Shown here: one piece after another, positions 16,152-25,302 of the stretch
Layout of the letters: every line of letters starts with the position of its first letter
Numbering within the stretch: the first letter of the stretch is position 1
From: Nocardiopsis sp. FIRDI 009
GTDB lineage: Bacteria; Actinomycetota; Actinomycetes; Streptosporangiales; Streptosporangiaceae
Assembly: GCF_003386285.1 (NCBI RefSeq)
Contig: NZ_QPNC01000027.1
Coordinates: 1-38,318 of the forward strand
Length of the DNA stretch: 38,318 nucleotides
Direction of reading: 5' to 3'
Notes under the pieces: model-generated
Told to the model about the DNA's origin: nothing
Databases searched by the model: none
The model's input: the letters and a program-made list of their open reading frames with translations, nothing else
Made by a program: the position numbers and the translations under genes

Positions 16152-16290
16152 CAGTGCTGCACCCCGATTCGCGCCGTAGCCGAACTGTCGTCACTTGACG
16201 ACTACGACCCTACGGCCTCCGGAGGACTTCCGGACACCCATCGCGGGATCGGCCGCCGACATAAGGCGGCAGCGGCGGGACCGGTCGGGC

Positions 16291-16992
16291 TCAGCCCCGG
16301 TAGCCGGTGGTGTCCATGGAGGCGGCGATGGCGGTGTACACCTCGTCGTACTGGGGGTCCGCCGACCAGACGTAGAGCAGGACGTCGCTGATCGGCAGGA
16401 ACCACATGCGCACCTCGAAGTTCTCGCCGTTGACGCACCGCACCTCCCATTCCGCGTGGTGGGAGGTCAGACCGTCCGCGTGGTCCTCGAAGAAGTCGGA
16501 GACGGTGAGTGTGGCGCCCTCCACCCCGATGTTGCCCGAGGCGGCCGTGTTGAGGCTGCGGCAGTTGTCGGTGTTGGCGGCCCACCCGTTCTCGTCCCTG
16601 AAGGCCTCACCCTCGTTCGGCCAGCCCTGGGGGTGGTTGGCCGCCGCCCGGGCGACGAGCCGCACCGAGCCGTAGGCGCACGCGGCCTGCCCGGGCGGAG
16701 TCATGCACAGCGAGTCGCCCTCGCTCTGCACCTCCCACCCCTCCGGCACGTTGATCGCGATCCCCGCGACCTCCGCCGGGGTGAAGCCCTCCGGGCCCGT
16801 GTCCGGGGGGTCGACCGCGGCCATGAGGCCGCTGTCGCCCAGCCGCATCTCGGGTTCGCCCCCACCACCGTCGCCGCCGGAACAGGCGCCGAGCACCAAC
16901 ACCGCCGCGGCCGCAGCCGCTCCCACACCGGTGCGCGCGGCGGGTGCCCGCCACCACCGCCCGTGGACGGCCCCGTCCCTCGTGCCCGCCAT
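16291..16992 (-). CDS. Putative lipoprotein of unknown function
   Basis: 233 residues with an N-terminal signal (basic RWWRAPAAR, then hydrophobic VGAAAAAAVLVLGAC). The lipobox LGAC ends at C37, followed by an acidic/glycine linker, so the protein should be lipid-anchored on the outer face of the membrane. The mature part has several cysteines and tryptophans and reads like a folded ~190-residue domain (INVPEGWEVQSEG; AEWEVRCVNGENFEVRMW). No family is recognised. It is divergent from sppA. Confidence 0.75.
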   Translation of the reverse strand: MAGTRDGAVHGRWWRAPAARTGVGAAAAAAVLVLGACSGGDGGGGEPEMRLGDSGLMAAVDPPDTGPEGFTPAEVAGIAINVPEGWEVQSEGDSLCMTPPGQAACAYGSVRLVARAAANHPQGWPNEGEAFRDENGWAANTDNCRSLNTAASGNIGVEGATLTVSDFFEDHADGLTSHHAEWEVRCVNGENFEVRMWFLPISDVLLYVWSADPQYDEVYTAIAASMDTTGYRG

Positions 16993-17137
16993 GCGTCGTC
17001 CCTCTCAGCCGTGCGTCCCGTGCTCAGAACACCCAGAACCCTAACGCCCCCGCCACGGCCCCCGCACACCCCCCGGACCCCCCGAACACGGGGATGCGCT
17101 CCGCGCGACAGCGGGGGAAACTCCGCCCACCGGCCAT

Positions 17138-17149
17138 TAGTCTGGGTCC
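17138..17149 (+). promoter_or_regulatory. Probable leaderless promoter of sppA
   Basis: TAGTCT (17138-17143) ends 6 nt before the ATG at 17150, matching TANNNT. There is no Shine-Dalgarno. Transcription would start at or beside the start codon. A clear -35 is not visible. Confidence 0.45.
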
Positions 17150-18877
17150 ATGGTGGACCTCGCGAAGATCACGGAGCCCTTGTCCCTCTCCCGCCTGCGC
17201 CCCGGCCCGCACGGGCCCCTGGTGCTGGAGCTGGACCTGACCGAAGGGGTCGCCGACGAGGCCCCGGGGGACCCGATCAGCCAGATCATGAACCGCCGCC
17301 GGCAGCACTTCCTCGACGTCGTCGAGGGCATCCGGCGGGGCGCGCGCGACTCCAAGGTGGCGGCCCTGATCGTGCGCATCGACGGCCGCCCGCTCGGGTT
17401 CGCCAGGACCCAGGAGCTGCGGGACGCGGTCGCCGACTTCCGGGCCTCGGGCAAGACCGCTGTCGCCTGGGCCGACTCCTTCGGTGAGCTGGGCTCGGGC
17501 AACCTCCCCTACTACCTGGCGTGCGCCTTCTCCCGCGTGGTGATGTCCCCGACCGGGGTCCTGGGGCTCACCGGCCTGATCATGCGCGGCACCTTCGTCA
17601 AGGGCGCCATCGACAGGCTCGACGTCACCTACGAGGTCGGCAAGCGCCACGAGTACAAGAACGCCCTCAACGGGGTCACCGAGACCGGGTTCACCGACGC
17701 CCACCGCGAGGCCACCGACCGGATCGTCTCCTCGCTCAGCGACCAGATCACCGAGGCCGTCGCCGAGGCGCGCGGACTGACCGAGGACAAGGTCCGCGAG
17801 CTCGTCTCGGGCGGCCCGTTCATGCCCCGGGAGGCGCTCGACGCAGGTCTGGTCGACGCGCTGGCCTACCGCGACGAGGTGTACGAGGACCTCCTTTCCC
17901 GCGTTCGCGAAAAACACCCGGGAAAGAACGACCCCGAGCTGCTCTACGTCGCCCGCTACCACCGCAGGCACACGCCCGTGCCGCGCCCCACGGTGGGCGA
18001 GGGCCCCGGGTACATCGCGCTGATCTCCGCGAACGGGGCGATCACCCTGGGCCGGTCCCGCCGTTCCCCGCTGGGCGGGGGAACGATCATGGGCTCGGAC
18101 ACCGTGACGGCCGCCTTCCGCGCCGCGCGGCGCGACCCGCGGGTCAAGGCCGTCGTCTTCCGGGTGGACAGCCGCGGCGGATCCCCCACCGCCTCCGACG
18201 CGATCCGCCGCGAGAGCGAGCTGACCAGCAGGGCCGGCATCCCCGTGATCGCCGCCATGGGCGACGTCGCCGGATCGGGCGGCTACTACGTGACCCTGGG
18301 CGCGGACGCGGTCGTCGCCCAGCCGGGCACGATCACCGGGTCGATCGGCGTGATCACCGGCAAGCCGGTGTTCGGGGCGCTGATGGAGCGGTTCGGGATC
18401 ACGACGGACTCGGTGAGCAGCGCCGAGCACGCGGGCATGTTCGGCACCGACCGTCCGTTCACCGAGTCCGAGTGGGAGCGCGTGAACGCGCTGCTGGACG
18501 AGATCTACGACGACTTCGTCGGCAAGGTCGCCCAGGCGCGCGGCATGACGCGCGAACAGGTGCACGAGGTGGCCCGGGGCCGGGTGTGGACCGGCCGGGA
18601 CGCCCACGAGCGCGGGCTGGTGGACGAGCTGGGCGGTCTGGCGACGGCGGTGCGCCTGGCCCGGGAGAAGGCCGACGCGGGGCCGCTGCCGCTGCGGACC
18701 TTCCCGCGCACCCATCCGCTCGACCGGTTCCGCCAGCACGAGTCCAGCGAGGACCTGGCCGCCGCCCAGCCGCAGTCCACGCTCAGCCCGTGGGGGGCGC
18801 TGGAGAACGCCGCCCTGGCGATGGGGCTGCCCGTGGGCGGGCCGCTGTCGATGGCCGACGGTTGGGAGATCCGTTGA
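17150..18877 (+). CDS. sppA: Signal peptide peptidase SppA, long form
   Basis: 575 residues, near the E. coli long form, with two ClpP-like halves. It degrades leftover signal peptides at the membrane. The likely general base is K170 (EYKNALN) and the nucleophile S376 in GDVAGSGGYYV, a Ser/Lys dyad split between the two halves as in E. coli SppA. The later half includes TITGSIGVITGK. I see no obvious N-terminal membrane helix, unlike E. coli SppA, so membrane association may differ. The following flavin reductase-like gene overlaps the stop (TTGA), pointing to cotranscription. Confidence 0.92.
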   Translation: MVDLAKITEPLSLSRLRPGPHGPLVLELDLTEGVADEAPGDPISQIMNRRRQHFLDVVEGIRRGARDSKVAALIVRIDGRPLGFARTQELRDAVADFRASGKTAVAWADSFGELGSGNLPYYLACAFSRVVMSPTGVLGLTGLIMRGTFVKGAIDRLDVTYEVGKRHEYKNALNGVTETGFTDAHREATDRIVSSLSDQITEAVAEARGLTEDKVRELVSGGPFMPREALDAGLVDALAYRDEVYEDLLSRVREKHPGKNDPELLYVARYHRRHTPVPRPTVGEGPGYIALISANGAITLGRSRRSPLGGGTIMGSDTVTAAFRAARRDPRVKAVVFRVDSRGGSPTASDAIRRESELTSRAGIPVIAAMGDVAGSGGYYVTLGADAVVAQPGTITGSIGVITGKPVFGALMERFGITTDSVSSAEHAGMFGTDRPFTESEWERVNALLDEIYDDFVGKVAQARGMTREQVHEVARGRVWTGRDAHERGLVDELGGLATAVRLAREKADAGPLPLRTFPRTHPLDRFRQHESSEDLAAAQPQSTLSPWGALENAALAMGLPVGGPLSMADGWEIR

Positions 18878-19356
18878 CCGGACCGTTCCTCGACGCGATG
18901 GCACTGCTGCCGACCGGTGTGACCGTGGTGACCGTCGCCGACGGCCGCGACGACGTCGGCGCGACGGTCAGCGCCTTCGGGTCGGTGTCCGCGGACCCGC
19001 CGATCGTGTCGGTGAGCGTGCACGCGGACGGGTACATGGCCGAGGTGATCGAGGAGGTCGGCGCGTTCGCGGTGAACGTGCTGGGCGCGGGACAGCGCGC
19101 CCTGGCGGGCCGTTTCTCGGCCGAGGGCCGCCCCAGCGCGCGGCTGCTCGTCTCCGGGCAGCCGCACCACCGGGGCGAGCGCACGCGTGCCCTGGTCCTG
19201 GACGAGGCGCTGGCCGCGCTGGAGTGCTCCGTCCGCCAGCGGGTGGCGGTCGGCGACCACGTGGTGTTCTTCGCCGACGTCACCGGGCTGCCCGAGGTCA
19301 GGGGGACGGGTGCGGCGCTGGCCCGGTGGTCGGGCCGCTACCACTCGCTGTCCTGA
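18874..19356 (+). CDS. Flavin reductase-like FMN-binding protein
   Basis: 160 residues with the split-barrel flavin reductase pattern: DAMALLPTGVTVVTV, VGATVSAFGSVSADPPIVSVSV, and FAVNVLGAGQ. Members reduce FMN or FAD with NAD(P)H, often supplying a monooxygenase. The TTG start at 18874 overlaps the sppA stop as TTGA and has GGGAG 5 nt upstream; an ATG eight codons in (18898) is the alternative. No monooxygenase is nearby, so the partner is unknown. It is probably cotranscribed with sppA. Confidence 0.85.
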   Translation: MTGPFLDAMALLPTGVTVVTVADGRDDVGATVSAFGSVSADPPIVSVSVHADGYMAEVIEEVGAFAVNVLGAGQRALAGRFSAEGRPSARLLVSGQPHHRGERTRALVLDEALAALECSVRQRVAVGDHVVFFADVTGLPEVRGTGAALARWSGRYHSLS

Positions 19357-19478
19357 CCGTCTCTCCCCGGCGCGGCCGCCCTCGCCGAGATACGTGGATT
19401 TTGTAAACCCTTGAACCTTTCGCGTCTCCGTGCATCCCATCTGGTGGATGGTCATACGGATCGCATGGAGGTTCACAC

Positions 19479-20771
19479 GTGGCGGCCAGGAACCACGCGG
19501 CGGGGGCGCGCGGACTCGGCGTCGGGTTGACGGCGCTCGTCCTCGCCGCGACCGCCTGCACCCCCGGTGAGGCGGAGAGCCGGAACAACGCGTCGGGTTC
19601 CGTCGAACTGAGCATCGCCCCCGGGACCGGGGCCGAGGAGGTCGCGCCGAACACCCCCGTCCGCGTCACCGCCGAGAGCGGCACCATCACCGACGTGCGG
19701 GTGGAGCAGGAGGTGGTCGACGAGGCGAGCATGCCGGACGGGGACGGGGACGGGGCGGAGGACGGCGACCTCTACGCGGTGACGGGGTCCCTCAACGAGG
19801 ACGCCACGGAGTGGGTCAGCGACCGGACCCTGCGCCCCGGGGCGGAGGTGGTCGTCACCGCCACCGTGACGGACGGATCGGGCGGAACGACCGAGGAGAC
19901 CGCCGAGTTCACGACCACGCCCGCCGTCGCCGGGCAGCGCCTGGAACTGGCGGCCAACCGGCCCCTGAGCGGCCAGACGGTCGGTGTGGGCATGCCGATC
20001 GTCGTGCGCTTCGACCTGCCGGTGACCAACAAGGCCGAGGTGGAGAGCGCCCTGGAGGTCGTCTCCGACCAGGGCGCCACCGGAGCGTGGGGCTGGCTCG
20101 ACGACGACACCACGGCGGTCTTCCGGCCCGAGGAGTACTGGGAGCCCCACCAGAACGTCACGGTCAACATGCGTCTGGCGGGGGTGGAGGCCGCCGAGGG
20201 CGTGTACGGCGTCGAGAACCACCGTCTCGAGTTCGAGATCGGCCCCGAGCGGATCCTGACGATGCACGTGCCCGACCACGAGCTGGTCGTCACCGCCGAC
20301 GGCGAGCGGGAGCGGGTCATCCCGGTCAGCAACGGCGCCGCCACCGTGCGGTTCAACACCACGACCAGCGGCACCCACGTCCTGATGGAGCGGGCCGAGA
20401 CCGTGGTCATGGACTCCTCCACCACGGACATGCCCGCGGACATGGCCGGCTACAACACCACGGTCAAGTACGGCATCCGCACCACGAACTCGGGCGAGTA
20501 CCTGCACGAGGCGTCCTACAACACCAACATCGGCGTCGCCAACACCTCCAACGGGTGCACCAACCTCCGGATGGAGGACGCCCGGTGGCTGTACGAGAAC
20601 ACTCTCATGGGCGACGTCCTGGAGACCACCGGTACCGACCGCGAGGTGGAGTGGTACAACGGCTGGGGCTACTGGCAGCTCTCCTTCGACGAGTGGCAGG
20701 ACCGGGGCGCGACCGGCGCCTACGCCACCACCGGCGGCACCCCCGGTTCCGTGCACGGCGAGGGCCGGTGA
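19479..20771 (+). CDS. L,D-transpeptidase-like lipoprotein with altered active-site motif
   Basis: 430 residues. GTG start with GGAGG 7 nt upstream. A short signal peptide ends with a lipobox, LAATAC (C27). Immunoglobulin-like repeats (about 40-260) are followed by the catalytic domain, the layout of mycobacterial LdtMt2-type enzymes that make 3-3 cross-links in peptidoglycan. The cysteine is kept (C360, SNGCTN), as is the catalytic His (H343, YLHEAS). The usual SHGC is changed to SNGC and the serine that follows the first His (HS) is E344. The enzyme may still work, or it may be a modified or inactive member. It ends with a glycine/serine tail. Confidence 0.85.
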   Translation: MAARNHAAGARGLGVGLTALVLAATACTPGEAESRNNASGSVELSIAPGTGAEEVAPNTPVRVTAESGTITDVRVEQEVVDEASMPDGDGDGAEDGDLYAVTGSLNEDATEWVSDRTLRPGAEVVVTATVTDGSGGTTEETAEFTTTPAVAGQRLELAANRPLSGQTVGVGMPIVVRFDLPVTNKAEVESALEVVSDQGATGAWGWLDDDTTAVFRPEEYWEPHQNVTVNMRLAGVEAAEGVYGVENHRLEFEIGPERILTMHVPDHELVVTADGERERVIPVSNGAATVRFNTTTSGTHVLMERAETVVMDSSTTDMPADMAGYNTTVKYGIRTTNSGEYLHEASYNTNIGVANTSNGCTNLRMEDARWLYENTLMGDVLETTGTDREVEWYNGWGYWQLSFDEWQDRGATGAYATTGGTPGSVHGEGR

Positions 20772-20794
20772 CGGTCACCGCCCCCGGAACGGGT

Positions 20795-20826
20795 GAGGGT
20801 CGCGCACGGCTCCGTGCGCGACCCTC
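20795..20826. terminator. Bidirectional hairpin between Ldt-like and ABC transporter genes
   Basis: GAGGGTCGCGCACG pairs perfectly with CGTGCGCGACCCTC across a GCTC loop. It lies between two convergent stops (20771 and 20844) and should terminate both. No U tail. Confidence 0.8.
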
Positions 20827-20843
20827 CCGTCCCCGAGCGATCG

Positions 20844-21746
20844 TTACCCGGCCAGACCCTCCTGGGCCAGCCACTCCTGGGCGACGTCGGCCGCGTTCTC
20901 GTTGTCGACGATCACCCGCTCGTTGAGTTCGGTGAGGGACTCGGTGGTCAGTGCGGCGGACACCGCGTTGAGCGCCTCACGCGCCTGTGGCCCCACCTGC
21001 TCGGAGTTGACCAGCGGGGTGACGTTCTGCGCGCCGAAGAGGTTCTCCGGATCCTCCAGCACCACGAAACCGTTCGCGGCGATCTGCGGGTCGGTGGTGA
21101 ACAGGTTCGCGGCCTGCACGTCACCGTCGAGCAGCGCCTGGGTCAGCAGGGCCACGTCGATCGACCGGAAGGAGCCGAACTCGATCCCGTAGACCTCCTC
21201 CAGGCCGACCACGCCCTGCTGCCGGGTCTCGAACTCCGGCGGCCCGCCCAGCGTCAGCTCCCCCGCGACCTCGGCGAGGTCGGCCAGGCTGGTCAGGCCG
21301 TACTCGTCGGCGGTCGCCCGGGTGACGGTCACCGAGTCCTTGTTCTCCGCGGCCGAGGAGTCCAGGATCTCCAGCCCCTCGGGCAGCGCCTCCTCCAGGA
21401 GCGCGTTGGTCTCCTCGCTGGTGCCGCTGGGGGCGTCCTCGTCGAGGTAGGCCAGGATGGCGCCGTTGTACTCGGGGAAGACCGCCAGGTTCCCGGACTC
21501 GATCTGCGAGTAGTACACCTCCCGGCTGCCGATGCCCAGCTGGTAGTCGACGTCGACCCCGGCGGCCTCCATCGCCCGTCCGTAGATCTCGGCCAGCAGC
21601 TGGCTCTCGGGGAAGTCGGCCGACCCGACCACGACGGAGCCGCCGTCCCCCGCACCGGAGCCGCCCTCCTCGTAGGGGTCACTCGCACCGCACGCGCTCA
21701 GCAGCAGCGCCAGCGGGAGCCCGACGAGGGCGATTCTGTTCCGCAT
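20844..21746 (-). CDS. Glycine betaine/choline-type ABC transporter substrate-binding lipoprotein
   Basis: 300 residues. A signal peptide ends with the lipobox LLLSAC, anchoring it outside the membrane. The body resembles OpuC/ProX-type binding proteins: VVVGSADFPESQLLAEIYG, then GSREVYYSQIESG and FPEYNG. These bind quaternary amines such as glycine betaine for osmoprotection. It is the last gene of the four-gene importer operon on the minus strand, 32 nt after the permease stop. The ligand is inferred from family. Confidence 0.88.
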   Translation of the reverse strand: MRNRIALVGLPLALLLSACGASDPYEEGGSGAGDGGSVVVGSADFPESQLLAEIYGRAMEAAGVDVDYQLGIGSREVYYSQIESGNLAVFPEYNGAILAYLDEDAPSGTSEETNALLEEALPEGLEILDSSAAENKDSVTVTRATADEYGLTSLADLAEVAGELTLGGPPEFETRQQGVVGLEEVYGIEFGSFRSIDVALLTQALLDGDVQAANLFTTDPQIAANGFVVLEDPENLFGAQNVTPLVNSEQVGPQAREALNAVSAALTTESLTELNERVIVDNENAADVAQEWLAQEGLAG

Positions 21747-21778
21747 GTCCCAACCTTCTCTCTCACGGTGTGCGCGCC

Positions 21779-22459
21779 TCAGCGCGCCGACGCCGTCTCG
21801 GCGCGCAGTCCGGGTGCGACGAGCAGCCCGCGCAACCCGGCGAACAGGAGCGTGGTGACCACGGCCAGCGCCACCACGAGCACGGAACCACCCAGCATCA
21901 TCGTCAGGTCCTGCCGGGCCTGTCCGTCCACGATGTACCGGCCCAGACCGCCCACACCGACGTACGCGGCGATGGTCGCGGTCGCCACGACCTGCACCGC
22001 GGCGGTGCGCACCCCGATGAGGATGAGCGGCGTGGCCACCGGGAGTTCGAGCCGCAGCAGCACCTGTCGGCCGCGCATGCCCATCCCCCGGGCGGCGTCC
22101 CTCAACCGCGGCTCGACTCCCCGCACCCCCTCGTGGGTGTTGACGAGGATCGGCGGTACGGCCAGCGCGACCAGGGCGCACACCACCGGGACCAGGCCGA
22201 TCCCCGCGAACAGCACGACGAGGAAGAGCACCCCGATGGTCGGCAGGGCGCGGGCGAAGTTGGCCAGGCTGGTCGTGGCGAACCCGCCCACACCGGTGTG
22301 CCCGGTGAGCAGGCCCAGCGGCACCGCGACGGCGCTCGACAGCACCAGCGCGAGCGCCGAGTAGTGCACGTGCTCGGCCAACCGGGCCGGAATCCCGGAG
22401 TCCCCGGACCACTGCGCGGGGTCGGCGAACCACCGGTACAGGTCGATCAGGATGTCCAC
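21779..22459 (-). CDS. ABC transporter permease (OpuC/ProW type)
   Basis: 226 residues from a GTG at 22457-22459 (GAGGT upstream). About six hydrophobic segments carry the inner-membrane permease signature, including the EAA-like loop RLRDAARGMGMRGRQVLLRLELP and VGGLGRYIVDGQA. It pairs with the second permease encoded just upstream; stop and start are 2 nt apart, so translation is coupled. It should form the membrane channel of the betaine-type importer. Confidence 0.88.
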   Translation of the reverse strand: MDILIDLYRWFADPAQWSGDSGIPARLAEHVHYSALALVLSSAVAVPLGLLTGHTGVGGFATTSLANFARALPTIGVLFLVVLFAGIGLVPVVCALVALAVPPILVNTHEGVRGVEPRLRDAARGMGMRGRQVLLRLELPVATPLILIGVRTAAVQVVATATIAAYVGVGGLGRYIVDGQARQDLTMMLGGSVLVVALAVVTTLLFAGLRGLLVAPGLRAETASAR

Positions 22460-22461
22460 GG

Positions 22462-23214
22462 CTACCTCTCCCCCACCGGTGCGGCCGCCCGGGCCCGCCG
22501 GGACCGGTCCCGGCGGGCCCACGGCGTGAGTCGGCGCTGGGCCAGGACGAGTACGGCGTCGGTCACCAGCGCCAGCGCGACCGTGAGCAGGATGCCGACG
22601 ACGATGGGCGCGTCGAACTGGCGCCGGAACCCGTCGGTGAGGATCAGCTGCCCCAGTCCGCCGAGCCCGACGAGGGAGGCGACGCTGACCATGCTGATGG
22701 TGGCCACGGAGGCCACCCGCAGCCCGGCGATGATCACCGGGACCGCCACCGGCATCTCCACGGCCACCAGTCGACGCAGCGGACCGAACCCCATCGCGAC
22801 CGCCGCCTGACGCACGTGGTCGGGGACCTGCCGCAACCCGTCCACGACGTTGGGCAGCAGGATGACCAGGGTGTAGAGGGACAGTGGGACGATCGCCGTC
22901 CACTCGCTGAACCCGGTGTAGGGCAGCATGAGGAAGAACAGCGCGATCGAGGGCACCGCGTACAGCACGTTCACACCGGTCAGCACCGGCGGGTAGAGCC
23001 GCGTCCACCGCGCGCACGCCAGCCCCAGGGGCAGGGCCAGCGCCAGCCCGATGCCGATCGACACGTACGCCAGCCGCATGTGCTGGACCAGGCGCGGTCG
23101 GATACCGCGGTCGGGTTCGCCCGGTCGGCTCCAGTTGTCGACGCCCCACTGGGCGACACCGGTGACCCAGTCCCAGGCCGCGGTCCCCGCGTGCGCCGTC
23201 TCGGCCGCGCTCAC
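22462..23214 (-). CDS. ABC transporter permease (OpuC/ProW type), second subunit
   Basis: 250 residues from a GTG that overlaps the ATPase stop as GTGA (23211-23214). It has a hydrophilic N-terminus of about 45 residues, then the helical core including RQAAVAMGFGPLRRLVAVEMPVAVP (the loop that touches the ATPase) and GLGGLGQLILTDG. Similar to the other permease, consistent with a duplicated channel gene. Its Arg-rich tail faces the cytoplasm. Confidence 0.88.
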   Translation of the reverse strand: MSAAETAHAGTAAWDWVTGVAQWGVDNWSRPGEPDRGIRPRLVQHMRLAYVSIGIGLALALPLGLACARWTRLYPPVLTGVNVLYAVPSIALFFLMLPYTGFSEWTAIVPLSLYTLVILLPNVVDGLRQVPDHVRQAAVAMGFGPLRRLVAVEMPVAVPVIIAGLRVASVATISMVSVASLVGLGGLGQLILTDGFRRQFDAPIVVGILLTVALALVTDAVLVLAQRRLTPWARRDRSRRARAAAPVGER

Positions 23215-24326
23215 TCGGTCACCGACCAGATCGCCGTGCCGAGGTCGTCCTGCGAGACCACGCCGACCACGCGCCCGTCGTCGTCCACGCCGACCGCCAG
23301 GCCCGCCGGGGAGAGCACCGCGGCGTCCAGGGCGGCCCGCAGCGAGTCGGTGCCGACGTTGAAGGTGTGGCCGTAGGGGGCCAGGTCGAGGTCGCCGAGC
23401 GGAACCCCGGCGGGCACCCGGGCGAGCTGTTCGGTGCCCACCCAGCCCAACGGCATGTGCTCGGCGCTGACCACCAGCACCCACGGGCTGCCGTGGCCCG
23501 CGGCGATGTCGTAGGCGTCCTCGGCCCGGGTCTGGTCGTCGAACACGGTGTCCTGGCGCGGGGACAGCTCGCGCGCGGGGAAGAAGGACAGGCGACGCAC
23601 CCCGCGGTCGTAGCCGATGAAGGATTCCACGAACGCGTCGACGGGCTCGGCGAGCAGCCGTTCGGGCGCGTCGTACTGCGCGAGCACGCCTCCGGGCCGG
23701 AAGACGGCGATGCGGTCACCCAGCCGGACGGCCTCGTCGATGTCGTGCGTGACGAACACGATGGTCTTGTGCAGTTCCTGCTGGAGGCGCAGGAGTTCGT
23801 CCTGGAGGGTGGTCCGCACGACGGGGTCGACGGCGCTGAACGGCTCGTCCATGAGCAGGACGGGCGGATCGGCGGCCAGGGCGCGGGCGACCCCCACGCG
23901 CTGCTGCTGCCCGCCGGAGAGCTGGTGCGGGTAGCGGCGGGCCTGGGCGGGCTGGAGTCCGACGAGCTCCATCAGCTCGGCGGCGCGCGCCCGCGCCTTC
24001 GCCCGGCGCCAGCCCAGGAGCAGCGGCACGGTGGCGATGTTGTCCAGGACGGTGCGGTGCGGGAAGAGGCCCGCCTGCTGGATGACGTAGCCGATGGACC
24101 TGCGCAGCACGGCGGGGTCCTGGTCGCGGACGTCCCGGCCGTCGATGCGGACGGTTCCGCCGGTGGGTTCGACCATCCGGTTGATCATCCGCAGCGACGT
24201 GGTCTTGCCGCTGCCTGAGGGGCCGACGAAGACGGTGGTCGCCCCGGTCTCGACGGTCAGGTCCAGGCCGTCGACGGCGACCGTGCCGTCGGGATAGTGC
24301 TTGCTGGCGCCCTCGAACGTGATCAT
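23211..24326 (-). CDS. ABC transporter ATP-binding protein with CBS domains (OpuCA/ProV type)
   Basis: 371 residues from the ATG at 24324-24326; an ATG six codons earlier (24344) is possible but lacks a good ribosome site. Walker A is GPSGSGKT (about 35-42), signature LSGGQ (136-140), Walker B VLLMDEP (about 156-162), then the switch His in VTHDIDEA. The C-terminal ~120 residues form two CBS-type repeats, which in OpuA-type transporters sense ionic strength and control activity. It is the first gene of the operon, followed by two permeases and the binding protein. Confidence 0.92.
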   Translation of the reverse strand: MITFEGASKHYPDGTVAVDGLDLTVETGATTVFVGPSGSGKTTSLRMINRMVEPTGGTVRIDGRDVRDQDPAVLRRSIGYVIQQAGLFPHRTVLDNIATVPLLLGWRRAKARARAAELMELVGLQPAQARRYPHQLSGGQQQRVGVARALAADPPVLLMDEPFSAVDPVVRTTLQDELLRLQQELHKTIVFVTHDIDEAVRLGDRIAVFRPGGVLAQYDAPERLLAEPVDAFVESFIGYDRGVRRLSFFPARELSPRQDTVFDDQTRAEDAYDIAAGHGSPWVLVVSAEHMPLGWVGTEQLARVPAGVPLGDLDLAPYGHTFNVGTDSLRAALDAAVLSPAGLAVGVDDDGRVVGVVSQDDLGTAIWSVTE

Positions 24327-24483
24327 CGGCCGGGCTGCCTCCATTCGGGGGCGGGTGGTGGTCTCAGGCGTGCGCGGATTCGCACGGTACCAACGCGAAA
24401 GTAGACCAAACGGGTGACATACCGGACCACCGTGAACGCGTGTGCGACGTGAGATGTCCGACGCCGCACGCGCGCGATCCCCC

Positions 24484-25155
24484 TCAGGACCGTTCGACGG
24501 CCCACGCGGCGAGTTGGTGGAGGTCGTCGGCGACGGTGTCGGCCCGTTCCGCGTCGGGGCCGGCGGCGTGCCGGTAGCCGTACAGACCGCGCCGCAGCAG
24601 GGCGGCGCGCATCCCGGCCGCGCGCGCGGGCAGGACGTCGTTGTCGACGCGGTCGCCGACGTAGAGGATCTCGCCCGCGCCGATCCCGGGGCGGGCGGCG
24701 TCGGCGAGCTTGAGGACGCGGTCGAAGAAGGCGGGGTCGGGTTTGCTCACGCCCCAGTCGTCGGAGATGCCGATGCCGTCGACGCCGAGGTTCATGGCGG
24801 CCAGCGCCGGTCCGGCCTCGGGGGGCTGGTTCCCGGCGATGACGAGGGACAGACCGGCCCGGCGCATGGTGTCGAACGCGGGGCGCACGTCGGGGTACAG
24901 GTCGCGCTCGCCGAAGTGCTCGCGCTCGCCGCGGGGGTCCTCGGCGCGCCAGCGCGCGCTCTCGGTCGCCAGGTCGAAGCCGGGAGCGACCAGACCGAAC
25001 GCGTCGGTCAGGGTGCCGCCCGAGGCGATGACACCGCCGATGGTGCCGAAGAACGCCAGGTGCGGGACACCGAGGCGGTCGGCCCAGCGCGCGAAGATAC
25101 GCGTCTCGTCGACCAGTGTCTCGCCGACGTCGAACACCACAGTACGAATTGCCAC
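24484..25155 (-). CDS. HAD-superfamily hydrolase
   Basis: 223 residues from a GTG at 25153-25155. Motif I reads FDVGETLVDE: the first Asp is present, but the second Asp of DxDx(T/V) is replaced by Gly, as in some HAD subgroups. Later motifs are VIAGNQ (motif II Thr/Ser position changed to Ala), KPDP (lysine) and VGDRVDND (acidic motif IV). Phosphatase activity is plausible but the altered first motif leaves it uncertain. A TACACT box 8 nt before the GTG (25164-25169) suggests a leaderless mRNA. It is monocistronic, between the importer operon and the NUDIX regulator. Confidence 0.8.
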   Translation of the reverse strand: MAIRTVVFDVGETLVDETRIFARWADRLGVPHLAFFGTIGGVIASGGTLTDAFGLVAPGFDLATESARWRAEDPRGEREHFGERDLYPDVRPAFDTMRRAGLSLVIAGNQPPEAGPALAAMNLGVDGIGISDDWGVSKPDPAFFDRVLKLADAARPGIGAGEILYVGDRVDNDVLPARAAGMRAALLRRGLYGYRHAAGPDAERADTVADDLHQLAAWAVERS

Positions 25156-25198
25156 GGACAGGGAGTGTACAAGGCGCACCGGACCGGCGGCCGTGTCT

Positions 25199-25229
25199 GT
25201 TCCGGGCCTCCGCTTCGCTTCGGCCCGCC
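25199..25229. repeat. Short dispersed repeat, copy 2
   Basis: Thirty-one bp matching 11803-11832 apart from one added C. Here it lies between the HAD gene and the NUDIX regulator stop. Confidence 0.6.
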
Positions 25230-25302
25230 CGTCGCCCTCCACCACCCTCGACGGACGCCTGCGGCGCGGCCCTGTCCATGAGCACCCTGCCGGCGCCCGA
25301 AC

